Both the position numbers and the translations under genes were made by a program. This document shows, piece by piece, positions 50,226-58,799 of a stretch of DNA of 64,000 nucleotides. Each line of letters begins with the position of its first letter. The stretch's first letter is position 1. Source of the stretch: Agromyces aurantiacus (GTDB taxonomy: Bacteria; Actinomycetota; Actinomycetes; Actinomycetales; Microbacteriaceae). Below the pieces are notes generated by a model, which was not told the DNA's origin, did not search any database, and was given only the letters and a program-made list of their open reading frames with translations. The DNA lies in contig NZ_JAFBBW010000001.1 in assembly GCF_016907355.1 (NCBI RefSeq), positions 1,302,001 to 1,366,000 on the forward strand. The letters run 5' to 3'.

Positions 50226-51377
50226 ATGACGAACACCACCACCGACGCCGCTCCCGACATCCGCCCGTTCCGCGTCGAGGTCGCGCAGGCGGACCTCGAC
50301 GACCTCATGGACCGCCTCGCACGCACCCGCCTTCCGCAGGCGGCCCCGACCGACGACTGGTCGTACGGCACCCCCAACGGCTACCTGCGCGACGCGATCG
50401 ACCGGTGGCGCACCACGTGGGACTGGCGCGCCGAGGAGGCGCGCATCAACGCCGTGCCGCACTTCACGACGACGGTCGACGGGCAGCCGATCCACTTCAT
50501 CCACGTGCGCTCGCCGCACGAGGGCGCCACTCCGCTGCTGCTCGCGCACACGTACCCCGGGTCGTCCATCGACTACCTCGACCTGATCGCGTCGCTGGTG
50601 GATCCGGTCGCGCACGGCGGGCGCGCCGAGGACGCCTTCGACGTCGTGATCCCGGATGCGCCCGGCTTCGGCTTCTCGAACCCGGTGACGGACGCCGGAT
50701 GGACGACCGCCCGCGTTGCCCGCGCCTACGACGCGCTCATGCGCCGGCTCGGCTACGCCGAGTACGGCATCCACGGCTCCGACAACGGCGCCATGGTCGC
50801 CCGCGAGCTCGGCCTGCTGAACCCCGAGGGCTTCCTCGGCCTGCACGTGCTGCAGCTGTTCTCGTTCCCGTCGGGCGACCCCGCGGAGTTCGAGTGCCTC
50901 GAGCCGCAGGACTACGCCGCACTCGAGCACATGCAGTGGTTCCAGTCGGTCGGCGGCTACAACACGATGAACGCGAGCCGCCCGCAGACGGTCTCCGTCG
51001 GCCTCAGCGACTCGCCCGCGGCGCTCCTCGCCTACAGCGAGCTGTTCAACTCCTTCGGCAACGGCACCTCGCTCGTGCCGCTCGACACCATCCTCACCGA
51101 GGTCGGCGTGAACTGGTTCGCGAACGCGTCGGCCGGCATGAGCCGCGCCTACCTCGAGAACGCCCGCGCCGAGGCCGAGGCGCAGGTCAACGCCGCGCCG
51201 ACCGGCGTCGCGGTCTTCGCCGACGACTTCCAGACGATCCGGGTCTTCGCCGAGCGGGACAACTCGAACATCGTGCACTGGAGCCGGTTCGAGCGCGGAG
51301 GCCACTTCGCCGCGCTCGAGGTGCCCGATGAGGTCGTCGGCGACATCCGCGCCTTCTTCGCGGCCCTGCGCGGCTGA
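50226..51377 (+). CDS. Epoxide hydrolase (EHN-domain alpha/beta hydrolase)
   Basis: A 383-residue enzyme: N-terminal EHN cap (IRPFRVEVAQADLDDLMDRL, YLRDAIDRWRTTWDWRAEEARIN) and an alpha/beta-hydrolase core. The oxyanion segment is HTYPGSS, the nucleophile Asp186 in GSDNGAMVA, and the catalytic His is His360 in RGGHFAALEVP. In other family members the nucleophile motif is usually GGDWG, so Asn here replaces Trp. It should open an epoxide by a two-step ester mechanism. TAGCGT 7 bases before the ATG suggests a leaderless mRNA. The adjacent divergent WYL regulator is the likely controller. Confidence 0.87.
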   Translation: MTNTTTDAAPDIRPFRVEVAQADLDDLMDRLARTRLPQAAPTDDWSYGTPNGYLRDAIDRWRTTWDWRAEEARINAVPHFTTTVDGQPIHFIHVRSPHEGATPLLLAHTYPGSSIDYLDLIASLVDPVAHGGRAEDAFDVVIPDAPGFGFSNPVTDAGWTTARVARAYDALMRRLGYAEYGIHGSDNGAMVARELGLLNPEGFLGLHVLQLFSFPSGDPAEFECLEPQDYAALEHMQWFQSVGGYNTMNASRPQTVSVGLSDSPAALLAYSELFNSFGNGTSLVPLDTILTEVGVNWFANASAGMSRAYLENARAEAEAQVNAAPTGVAVFADDFQTIRVFAERDNSNIVHWSRFERGGHFAALEVPDEVVGDIRAFFAALRG

Positions 51378-51387
51378 GGCGCGGGTC

Positions 51388-51425
51388 GAGCGGATGTCGT
51401 GAGCGCGCGCTCGCTGCATCCGCTC
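51388..51425. terminator. GAGCGGATG/CATCCGCTC hairpin
   Basis: Perfect 9-base arms (51388-51396 and 51417-51425) around a loop that itself contains GAGCGCGCGCTC. It reaches the stop codon of the convergent sheath-like gene and separates it from the epoxide hydrolase. Confidence 0.55.
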
Positions 51426-52506
51426 ATGCCGTGGGCAGCGCCCGCGCCCGCACCCGCAGCACGACGAACTCGCCGGGCCGGAGCGGCGCGAAGCCCACCA
51501 GCACGGTGAACTCACCACCCTCGAGCTGCCGTTGCGTCGCCGTGTCGCGGTCGCACCGCACGACGTACGCGTCGCGCGGCGTGGTTCCGGGGAAGGCCCC
51601 CGCGCGGAAGAGGTCGTGCAGGAACGCGCCGACCGACTCGCGCACCTCGCGCCATAGCGGTTCGTCGTTCGGCTCGAAGCGGGTCCATCGGAGGCCGCGA
51701 TCGATGCTCTCCTCGAGGAACAGGGCGGTGCGGCGCACCGGGACGTACCTCCACTCGCTCGCCGAGGCGTCGGCCCCGGCCAGCGTGCGTGCGCCCCAGA
51801 CGACCGGGCCGTGCCCGGGGAAGCGGCGGAGCGCGTTGACGCCGAGGGCGGCGAGCCGACGGGTCTCGTCGTCGCGCAGCGCGAATGCGAGGTCGTCGAC
51901 GCCGACGAGCGCGGCCTCGAGCCCCGCGGGCGACGCCCAGACGCCTCGGCTCGCGTCCGTCCGAGCCAGGACCCCGGCGACCGCGCCGGTCGCTGCGGTG
52001 AGCCGACCGTCGGCGGCGCGGCGCAGCCGGGGTGCGTACACGGCGGCATTCGGGCTCGCGGTGCCCACCGCCTGCGCTGCGCCGCCCGCCATCGCGGCCT
52101 CGATCGCGGCGGCGTTCGTCCACGACGAGGGCGGGTCCACGAGCAGCATCGTCCGCCGGCGCTCACCGAACGCCGCCGCCGCGGCGACGACCGCGTTCGC
52201 GTCGTCCCGGTCGACGCTCTCCGCTGGCAGCACGACGAGGTTCACGAGGTCGACCCGGTCGAGCGCCTCGAGCCCGGTGCCCACGCCGTGGAGGCCGGCG
52301 TCCTCGACGCGCACGACGATCGCCGTGCTGCCGCCATTGGCGAAGAAGTCGTCGATCGCCCCTCGGAGCGTGCCCGAATCGGCGCCGAACGCCGCCTCGA
52401 ACTCCGCGAGGCTCTCGACCAGGGTCGGCTCGAGGAGCGGCCCGGTCTCCGCGAACCCGATGAACGCCGCCACCGCGGTTCCGACGCCCTCGATCGGACG
52501 GGTCAT
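51424..52506 (-). CDS. Orphan phage/contractile-tail sheath-like protein
   Basis: A 360-residue protein with the features of contractile tail sheath subunits: the opening IEGVGTAVAAFIGFAETGP, then LAEFEAAFGADSGTLRGAID and FFANGGSTAIVVRVEDAG, and at the C-terminus FEPNDEPLWREVRESVGAFL, DLFRAGAFPGTTPRDAYVVR and VGFAPLRPGEFVV. This is the order seen in Phage_sheath_1/1C proteins of phages and PVC-type particles. No tube, baseplate, spike or ATPase gene is near. It follows the ROK gene by 12 bp on the same strand and must share its transcript. A domesticated sheath with a new role is possible. Confidence 0.82.
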   Translation of the reverse strand: MTRPIEGVGTAVAAFIGFAETGPLLEPTLVESLAEFEAAFGADSGTLRGAIDDFFANGGSTAIVVRVEDAGLHGVGTGLEALDRVDLVNLVVLPAESVDRDDANAVVAAAAAFGERRRTMLLVDPPSSWTNAAAIEAAMAGGAAQAVGTASPNAAVYAPRLRRAADGRLTAATGAVAGVLARTDASRGVWASPAGLEAALVGVDDLAFALRDDETRRLAALGVNALRRFPGHGPVVWGARTLAGADASASEWRYVPVRRTALFLEESIDRGLRWTRFEPNDEPLWREVRESVGAFLHDLFRAGAFPGTTPRDAYVVRCDRDTATQRQLEGGEFTVLVGFAPLRPGEFVVLRVRARALPTA

Positions 52507-52518
52507 GCGCCCGTCTCC

Positions 52519-53763
52519 TCAGGCCGCGCCGCGCTCCCGCGGCACGAGGTCGAGCGCGCGCTCGCGGACGAGCGCCAGCGCGTGGGCGAGCGCGCCGATC
52601 GTCACGCAGTCCTCGCCGAGCTCGGAGCGACGCAGTTCGGGCGCGGTCGGGTCGTCGCTGCGGGCGAGCACGGCGGCGGCCCGGTCGACCATCATGGGCA
52701 GGCGCTCGGCCGCGGCGCCGCCGACGATGACCCGATCGACATCGAGCAGGTCGCCCAGCACGAGGCAGATGCGCGCGAGACGGGCGGCGAGGCGGTCGAG
52801 GAGGTCGCCCGCGACCGGGTCGCCGGCGAGCGCCGCCCGTCCGACGTCGGACTCGTCGAGCGTGTCGGGGTCGAGGCGCCCGAGCGCGCTTCCCTCGGGC
52901 AACCCGGAACGGATCGCCTCGACGGCCCAGCGTCGCGCGAGCAGGGCCAGGCCGTCGGCCGAGCCGACGCCGTCGACGTGGTCGAGGAAGCGCAGTTCGC
53001 CGGCGCCGCCGCGTCGGCCGCGAACGAGCCGGCCGTCGATCATGAGCCCGGCGCCCATGCCCTCGCCGACGATGAGCGCGATGAAGGAGTCGACGTCTCG
53101 TCCGCCGCCGTCGGGCGCCGACCGCTCGGCGATCGCGGCGAGGTTCGCGTCGTTCTCGACCGCGACGATCTCGGCGTCGCCGTCGAAGAGCTCGGCGTAG
53201 CCCGGGTTGGTCAGGCTCCAGAACCAGTTCTCGGCGGGCGAGGCGCCGCGTCGATCGACCGGCGCGGGCACCGCGACCGTGATCGCGAGCACCGCCTCGG
53301 GGGCGATGGCGGCGTCGGCCAGGGCGCCCTCCATCGCCGCGCGCGCGAGCGCGCGCCGCTGGGCGGCGTCGGCGAGGCGCTCGATGTCGCCCGGGCTCGG
53401 CGCGGGGATGACGACCCGGTGCCGGCCCAGGGGGGTGCCGCGCAGGTCGGCGACCGTGGCCGACACGTGGTCGTACCCGGCATCGATGCCCACGATGTAC
53501 GCGGCGCGCTCGTTGAGCGCGTAGCGGCGCGCGGGGCGCCCCTTCGTGTAGGCGCCGGCGGCGCGGGCGTCGTCGAGCTCCTCGAGCCATCCGTCGGCGA
53601 GCAGTTCCTCGCAGACGCCGATCACCGTCGACCGGGTGAGGCCGGTCGCCGCCATCGCGTCGGTCGCGGTGAACGCGCCGACGGTCCAGGCGTACTCGAG
53701 CACGCTCCGCGCGTTCGCCTGCCGCAGCACCTGCGGCGAGGTCGCCGATCCGATCCGATCCAT
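52519..53763 (-). CDS. ROK-family transcriptional repressor
   Basis: A 414-residue ROK protein. The MarR-like winged HTH is at residues 15-85 (FTATDAMAATGLTRSTVIGVCEE), followed by the sugar-kinase-like domain with GIDAGYDHVSATVADLRG, VENDANLAAIAERSAP and IALIVGEGMGAGLMIDGRL; the zinc-binding Cys cluster typical of many ROK proteins is not seen. It should bind a sugar or sugar phosphate and release the operators in front of the divergent sugar operon. GGAGG lies 9-10 bases before the ATG. The sheath-like gene follows in the same unit. Confidence 0.9.
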   Translation of the reverse strand: MDRIGSATSPQVLRQANARSVLEYAWTVGAFTATDAMAATGLTRSTVIGVCEELLADGWLEELDDARAAGAYTKGRPARRYALNERAAYIVGIDAGYDHVSATVADLRGTPLGRHRVVIPAPSPGDIERLADAAQRRALARAAMEGALADAAIAPEAVLAITVAVPAPVDRRGASPAENWFWSLTNPGYAELFDGDAEIVAVENDANLAAIAERSAPDGGGRDVDSFIALIVGEGMGAGLMIDGRLVRGRRGGAGELRFLDHVDGVGSADGLALLARRWAVEAIRSGLPEGSALGRLDPDTLDESDVGRAALAGDPVAGDLLDRLAARLARICLVLGDLLDVDRVIVGGAAAERLPMMVDRAAAVLARSDDPTAPELRRSELGEDCVTIGALAHALALVRERALDLVPRERGAA

Positions 53764-53766
53764 TGC

Positions 53767-53830
53767 TTGACACCTCCGCCTCTCCCCGTCATTATTTACG
53801 ACAAGAAGTAAATCTACATCCTAAATTTAC
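53767..53830 (+). promoter_or_regulatory. Sugar-operon promoter with three ATTTAC/GTAAAT half-sites
   Basis: TTGACA (53767-53772) and CATTAT (53790-53795) are 17 bp apart, a good sigma-70-type promoter. ATTTAC (53794-53799), GTAAAT (53808-53813) and ATTTAC (53825-53830) alternate, forming two palindromes with 8- and 11-base spacers, over and just after the -10 box. They are AT-rich islands and the natural sites for the divergent ROK protein to repress both directions. Confidence 0.65.
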
Positions 53831-53885
53831 TTGGTCAGAGTCGACACGCGCCGAGCGGGTCGACGATCGATTCGGAGGAGACGAC

Positions 53886-55187
53886 GTGCTGCACCGCGCA
53901 TCCCGCCCCACTGATCGCCGTCGGCGTCGGCCGGCGCGCCGCTCGCGCCTCGCGCTGCTGGCCGCGGGCGTCCTCGGCGCCGTGCTCGCGCTGTCGGGCT
54001 GCGCCGGCGCTGCCGGAGGCGGTCCCGCCCAGATCACGTTCCACATGTCCAAGCCCGAGGCGATCCCGTTCTTCCGCGACCTCGTCGAGCGGTACAACAG
54101 CGAGCAGTCCGACGTCCACGTCACGCTCGACACCGCGTCGAACCTCTCGGCCGCGTTCCTCCGGGGCAACCCGCCCGACGTCGGGCTGCTGAACTACAAC
54201 TACGAGATGGCGCGGTTCATGGAGCGCGGCGCGCTCTCCGACCTCTCCGACCTGCCCGAGGCCGCGCGGATCCGACCCGAGGTGCAGGAACTCGTCGACC
54301 AGTACGCGACCTATCCGGGGCGCACGAGCGTGCTGCCGTACTCGGTCGCGGCCGAATCCGTCATCTACAACGTGAAGATGTTCGAGGAGAACGGCATCGC
54401 AGTGCCGACGACCTGGGACGAGTTGATCGCCGCGTGCGACAGGCTCGAGGCCGCCGGCATCACGCCCATCTACAGCACGTTCAAGGACCCCTGGACGCTC
54501 GGCCAGGGCCTGTTCGACTACACCGTCGGCGGCTCGGTCGACGTCGCGGACTTCCTCGACCGCATGGACGAGCTCGGGACCGAGGTCGGTCCGACCTCGG
54601 ACACGTCGTTCGAACGGACGATCCTCCGGCCGGCCGAGCAGATGAAGCAGCTCGCCGACTACTCGAACGACGACGCACCCAGCCGCGGCTACGGCGACGG
54701 CAACGTCGCCTTCGCGAACGGCGAGGCCGCCATGTACATGCAGGGGCCGTGGGCGTTCGGCGAGATCGCGAAGACCAACCCCGACCTCGAGCTCGCGACG
54801 TTCCCACTGCCGGCCACGAACGACCCCGACGACCTCAAGGTGCGGGTCAACCTCGACCTCGCGCTCTGGGTGCCCGAGGCGAGCACCAAGAAGGCGGCCG
54901 CACGCGAGTTCGTCTCGTACCTCATGCAGAAGGACGTGATGGACCAGTACAACGCGGCGTTCCTGGGCTTCGGCACCACGACGGATGCCGCGCCCGCGAC
55001 CGACGAGCGGATCCTGCCCATGCAGGAGTACTACGACGACGGCGCCTTCTACCAGGGGCTCTCCCGCTCGATCCCGCTCACCATCCCGATCGACAACTAC
55101 ATCCAGACCATGGCGACCGGCGGGGACATCCCCGCGACGCTCGCCACCATCGACGCCGACTGGGCGCGGCTCGCGCTGCGCGGCTGA
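53886..55187 (+). CDS. Sugar ABC transporter substrate-binding lipoprotein
   Basis: A 433-residue family-1 binding protein (MalE/UgpB type). An Arg-rich N-terminus leads to a signal sequence with lipobox ALSGC (Cys39). The mature protein has ITFHMSKPEAIPFFRDLVER, WDELIAACDRLEAAGITPI and EAAMYMQGPWAFGEI, all typical of oligosaccharide binders. GGAGGAG ends 5 bases before the GTG at 53886; a longer frame from 53763 is not needed. It is the first gene of the sugar operon, 122 bp from the divergent ROK start, and feeds the two permeases. Confidence 0.92.
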   Translation: MLHRASRPTDRRRRRPARRSRLALLAAGVLGAVLALSGCAGAAGGGPAQITFHMSKPEAIPFFRDLVERYNSEQSDVHVTLDTASNLSAAFLRGNPPDVGLLNYNYEMARFMERGALSDLSDLPEAARIRPEVQELVDQYATYPGRTSVLPYSVAAESVIYNVKMFEENGIAVPTTWDELIAACDRLEAAGITPIYSTFKDPWTLGQGLFDYTVGGSVDVADFLDRMDELGTEVGPTSDTSFERTILRPAEQMKQLADYSNDDAPSRGYGDGNVAFANGEAAMYMQGPWAFGEIAKTNPDLELATFPLPATNDPDDLKVRVNLDLALWVPEASTKKAAAREFVSYLMQKDVMDQYNAAFLGFGTTTDAAPATDERILPMQEYYDDGAFYQGLSRSIPLTIPIDNYIQTMATGGDIPATLATIDADWARLALRG

Positions 55188-55212
55188 CCCCGGTGACGAG
55201 AGGACGAACGCC

Positions 55213-56178
55213 ATGACCACACCGATCACCCGCGCCGCGGCATCCGCCGGGTCGCTCGTCGACGACGCCGAGCACGGCCGCGTCGACCACCTCGCGGGGG
55301 CCGCCCACGACCGGAGGGGCCGACCGAGGATCGACCCGATCTACTACTGGTTCCTGCTGCCGACGCTCGCGCTCTTCACGCTCGCCATCACGGTGCCCGC
55401 CCTCCTCGGCATCTTCTACTCCTTCACCGACTTCATCGGCTTCGGCGAGTGGCAGTTCATCGGGCTCACGAACTACATCGCCGCGCTCTCCGACCCGGCG
55501 ATCCTGTCGAGCTACGCCTTCACGTTCGGCTTCGCGATCGTGACGGTCGTGCTCGTGAACGCGATCGCGTTCCTCCTCGCCGTCGGCCTGACCTCGCGCA
55601 TCAAGCTCAAGACCGGGCTCCGCGCGATCTTCGTCATCCCCATGGTGATCTCGGGGATCGTCATCGCCTACGTCTTCAACTTCCTCTTCTCCAACTCCCT
55701 CCCCGCGCTCGGCGCCGGCCTCGGCATCCCGTGGCTGTCGGAGTCGATCCTCGCGAACCCCGACCTCGCCTGGGTGGCGATCGTGATCGTGGCGGCCTGG
55801 CAGTCGATCCCGGCGACCCTGCTCATCTACATCGCCGGACTGCTCTCGATCCCGGGCGACGTGTACGAGGCGGCCGACCTCGACGGGGCCACGGCCTGGA
55901 CCAAGCTCCGCTCGGTCACCCTGCCGCTCGTGGCCGGGTACGTCGTCATCAACACGATCATCGGCTTCAAGAACTACCTGAACGTGTACGACGTCATCAT
56001 CGGCCTCACGAACGGCGGCCCGGGCACCGCGACCCGCAGCATCGCCATGACGATCTTCACCGGTTTCACCGGCGGCGACTACGCCTACCAGATGGCCAAC
56101 GCGACGATCTTCTTCGTCATCGCCGTGGCCATCTCGGTCCTCCAACTCCGGCTCACCCGCGGAAAGGCGGCGATCTGA
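55213..56178 (+). CDS. Sugar ABC transporter permease, MalF type
   Basis: A 321-residue permease with six helices. An N-terminal soluble tail of about 40 residues precedes FLLPTLALFTLAITVPALLG. The EAA loop reads EAADLDGATAWTKLRSVTLP and binds the ATPase subunit. ATG 55213 follows GAGAGGACG. It is the second gene of the operon after the binding protein, and its TGA overlaps the ATG of the next permease by one base. Substrate: most likely an alpha-linked oligosaccharide, in view of the GH13 gene downstream. Confidence 0.92.
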   Translation: MTTPITRAAASAGSLVDDAEHGRVDHLAGAAHDRRGRPRIDPIYYWFLLPTLALFTLAITVPALLGIFYSFTDFIGFGEWQFIGLTNYIAALSDPAILSSYAFTFGFAIVTVVLVNAIAFLLAVGLTSRIKLKTGLRAIFVIPMVISGIVIAYVFNFLFSNSLPALGAGLGIPWLSESILANPDLAWVAIVIVAAWQSIPATLLIYIAGLLSIPGDVYEAADLDGATAWTKLRSVTLPLVAGYVVINTIIGFKNYLNVYDVIIGLTNGGPGTATRSIAMTIFTGFTGGDYAYQMANATIFFVIAVAISVLQLRLTRGKAAI

Positions 56179-57104
56179 TGACCCAGACGGCAGCGAAGCG
56201 GCTTCCCGCTCCGACACTCACCACCACGCGCCCACGCGACGAGGTCGTGGCGACGACCCGCCGTCGCCGCGGGCGAGTCGGCCGCGAACGCACGAACTGG
56301 ACCACCACGGTGATCCTCGCGCTGTGCGCGCTGACCGTGCTCCTGCCGCTCTACGTGACGATCACGATGTCGCTGAAGTCGACCTCGCAGGCGGTCGACG
56401 GCAACGCGTTCTCGCTGCCCAACCCGATCGACGTCTCGGGATTCGCCGCGGCGTGGCAGCTCACGAACTTCCCCGTCGCGTTCACGATCTCGCTGCTCGT
56501 GACGGCCGGCACCGTGGTCGGCACCGTGCTGCTCGCCTCGCTCGCGTCGTACGCGATCGTGCGCAACTGGGACCACCGCCTGTTCCGCTGGTCGTTCTTC
56601 TACCTGCTCGCGGCGATGTTCCTGCCGTTCCCGGTGGTCGCGCTCCCGCAGATCCAGCTCACGGGCCTGGCCGGCCTCGCCAATCCGGTCGGCGTCACGA
56701 TCCTGCACATCATGTTCCAGCTCTCGTTCAGCATCCTGCTGTTCACGGCGTTCCTGCGATCCATCCCGCTCGAGCTCGAGGAGAGCGCGCGGATCGACGG
56801 CGCGACGACCTGGCAGACGTTCCGGCAGCTGATCTTCCCGCTGCTCGCCCCGATGAGCGCGACGGTCGCGATCTTCGCCTTCCTGGCCTCGTGGAACGAC
56901 TTCATGATGCCGTCGCTGATCATCGCCGACTCGGCGCAGCAGACGCTGCCGGTCGTGCAGTCGATCTTCCAGACCCAGTTCAGCAACAACTACAACGTGT
57001 CGTTCGCGTCGTACCTCATGGCCATGGCGCCCGCGATCGTCGTCTACCTCTTCACCCAGCGCTGGGTGATGGAGGGCGTGACCCAGGGGGCGGTGAAGGG
57101 CTGA
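56178..57104 (+). CDS. Sugar ABC transporter permease, MalG type
   Basis: A 308-residue permease with six helices, starting VILALCALTVLLPLYVTITM after a basic tail. The EAA loop is LELEESARIDGATTWQTFRQ and LIFPLL follows, as in MalG proteins. It overlaps both neighbours by one base (TGATG at both ends), so the operon is tightly coupled. No ATP-binding subunit is encoded nearby; in actinobacteria one MsiK/MalK-type ATPase usually serves many such importers, which is what I infer here. Confidence 0.92.
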   Translation: MTQTAAKRLPAPTLTTTRPRDEVVATTRRRRGRVGRERTNWTTTVILALCALTVLLPLYVTITMSLKSTSQAVDGNAFSLPNPIDVSGFAAAWQLTNFPVAFTISLLVTAGTVVGTVLLASLASYAIVRNWDHRLFRWSFFYLLAAMFLPFPVVALPQIQLTGLAGLANPVGVTILHIMFQLSFSILLFTAFLRSIPLELEESARIDGATTWQTFRQLIFPLLAPMSATVAIFAFLASWNDFMMPSLIIADSAQQTLPVVQSIFQTQFSNNYNVSFASYLMAMAPAIVVYLFTQRWVMEGVTQGAVKG

Positions 57105-58768
57105 TGACCGACGTGCTCTCCCGCCCCGAGCTCGAGCGACTCCGCGCCGACGCCGACTGGTGGCGCCAGGCGGCCGTGTACCAGGTCTACCCCCGGAGCT
57201 TCGCCGACGCCGACGGCGACGGCATCGGCGACCTGCGCGGCCTGCGCTCGCGCGTGCCGTACCTGCGCCGCCTCGGCATCGACGCGGTGTGGCTCAGCCC
57301 GTTCTACCCGTCGGCGCTCGCCGACGGCGGGTACGACGTCGACGACTACCGCGACGTCGACCCGCGGCTCGGCACGCTCGCCGACTTCGACGCCCTCGTC
57401 GCGGCGCTCCACGAGGCCGGCATCCGCGTGATCATCGACATCGTCCCGAACCACACCTCCGACCGGCACGCGTGGTTCCGCGAGGCGCTCGCCTCGCCGC
57501 GCGGGTCGGCGGCGCGCGACCGGTACGTCTTCCGCGACGGACTCGGGTCCGATGGCGCGCTGCCGCCCGCCGACTGGACGAGCATCTTCGGCGGACCCGC
57601 ATGGGAGCCCGTCGGCGACGGCCAGTGGTACCTCCACGTCTTCGCGCGCGAGCAGCCCGACCTCAACTGGGACCACCCCGACGTGCGGGCGGATTTCCTC
57701 ACGACGCTCCGCTTCTGGTCCGACCGCGGCGTCGACGGGTTCCGCATCGACGTCGCGCACGGCCTCGCCAAGCGCCTCGACGACGAGCTTCCCGACCAGG
57801 CCACGCTCGACGCGCTGCCGCGCGACGGCGCCCATCCGCTGTGGGACCGCGACGAGGTGCACGAGATCTACGCCGAGTGGCGACGCGTGTTCGACGAGTA
57901 CGACCCGCCGCGCACGGCGGTCGCCGAGGCCTGGGTCGACGCGCACCGGCGGCCCCGGTACGCGAGCATCGAGGGGCTCGGCCAGGCGTTCAACTTCGAC
58001 CTGCTCGAGGCGCCGTACGACGCGCACGCGTTCCGGCGCGTCGTCGACGCGAACCTCGCGCTCGCCGCGGCATCCGGCTCGTCGACCACCTGGGTGCTCT
58101 CGAATCACGACGTGGTCCGGCACGCGACCCGCTACGGCCTGCCCGACCCGGCCGTGCCGGGCGAGCGGCACGGCGCGGAATGGCTGCGGTCGGGTGGAAC
58201 GGACCCCGTTCTCGACCGGGCGCGCGGCCTGCGGCGTGCCCGGGCCGCGAGCCTGTTCCTGCTCGGCCTGCCCGGCTCGGCCTACCTCTACCAGGGCGAG
58301 GAGCTCGGCCTGCACGAGGTCGCCGACATCCCGCACGAGCGGCGGCAGGATCCCGCGTACGTCCGCAACCCCGGCGTCGACATCGGGCGTGACGGATGCC
58401 GCGTGCCGCTGCCGTGGAGTGCGCGCGGCGCCTCGTTCGGGTTCGGCCCGGGCGGTGCGCACCTGCCGCAGCCGTCGTGGTTCGCCGAGCTCGCGGCCGA
58501 CGAACAGGCCGACGACCCGACGTCGACGCTCTGGATGTACCGCCGCGCGCTGCGGCTGCGCGGCGACCTCCAGACGTCGGAGGAGCTCGAATGGGTGGAG
58601 TCGCCGCGCGCCGACGTGGTGCACTTCCGCCGCCCGCAGGGCTGGGAGGTCGTCATGAACTTCGGGACCGAGCCGGCGGACCTGCCCGAGGGCACGGCGC
58701 TCGTCGCGAGCGGCCCGCTCGAGGACGGCCGCCTGCCCGGCGAGACGACCGTGTGGCTCCGCGCTTGA
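57104..58768 (+). CDS. GH13 alpha-glucosidase/oligo-1,6-glucosidase
   Basis: A 554-residue intracellular glycoside hydrolase of family 13. AVYQVYPRSFADADGDGIGD is the calcium-loop start, then IIDIVPNHTSD, FRIDVAHG with nucleophile Asp216, AVAEAWVDA with acid Glu275 and VLSNHDVVRH with Asp336. DAVWLSPFYPSALADGGYDV is typical of alpha-glucosidases. It has no signal peptide, matching a role in splitting sugars imported by the preceding genes. The start overlaps the permease stop (TGATG). Substrate linkage (alpha-1,4, alpha-1,6 or other) cannot be decided from motifs alone. Confidence 0.92.
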   Translation: MTDVLSRPELERLRADADWWRQAAVYQVYPRSFADADGDGIGDLRGLRSRVPYLRRLGIDAVWLSPFYPSALADGGYDVDDYRDVDPRLGTLADFDALVAALHEAGIRVIIDIVPNHTSDRHAWFREALASPRGSAARDRYVFRDGLGSDGALPPADWTSIFGGPAWEPVGDGQWYLHVFAREQPDLNWDHPDVRADFLTTLRFWSDRGVDGFRIDVAHGLAKRLDDELPDQATLDALPRDGAHPLWDRDEVHEIYAEWRRVFDEYDPPRTAVAEAWVDAHRRPRYASIEGLGQAFNFDLLEAPYDAHAFRRVVDANLALAAASGSSTTWVLSNHDVVRHATRYGLPDPAVPGERHGAEWLRSGGTDPVLDRARGLRRARAASLFLLGLPGSAYLYQGEELGLHEVADIPHERRQDPAYVRNPGVDIGRDGCRVPLPWSARGASFGFGPGGAHLPQPSWFAELAADEQADDPTSTLWMYRRALRLRGDLQTSEELEWVESPRADVVHFRRPQGWEVVMNFGTEPADLPEGTALVASGPLEDGRLPGETTVWLRA

Positions 58769-58799
58769 CGGGCGCGTCCCCACGTGGTCGCATGACGGC

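Noticed and set aside
51424..53763. Prophage or tail-cluster boundary around the sheath-like gene
   Set aside because: No integrase, attachment repeat, tRNA, portal, terminase or other tail gene is seen, and base composition does not change.
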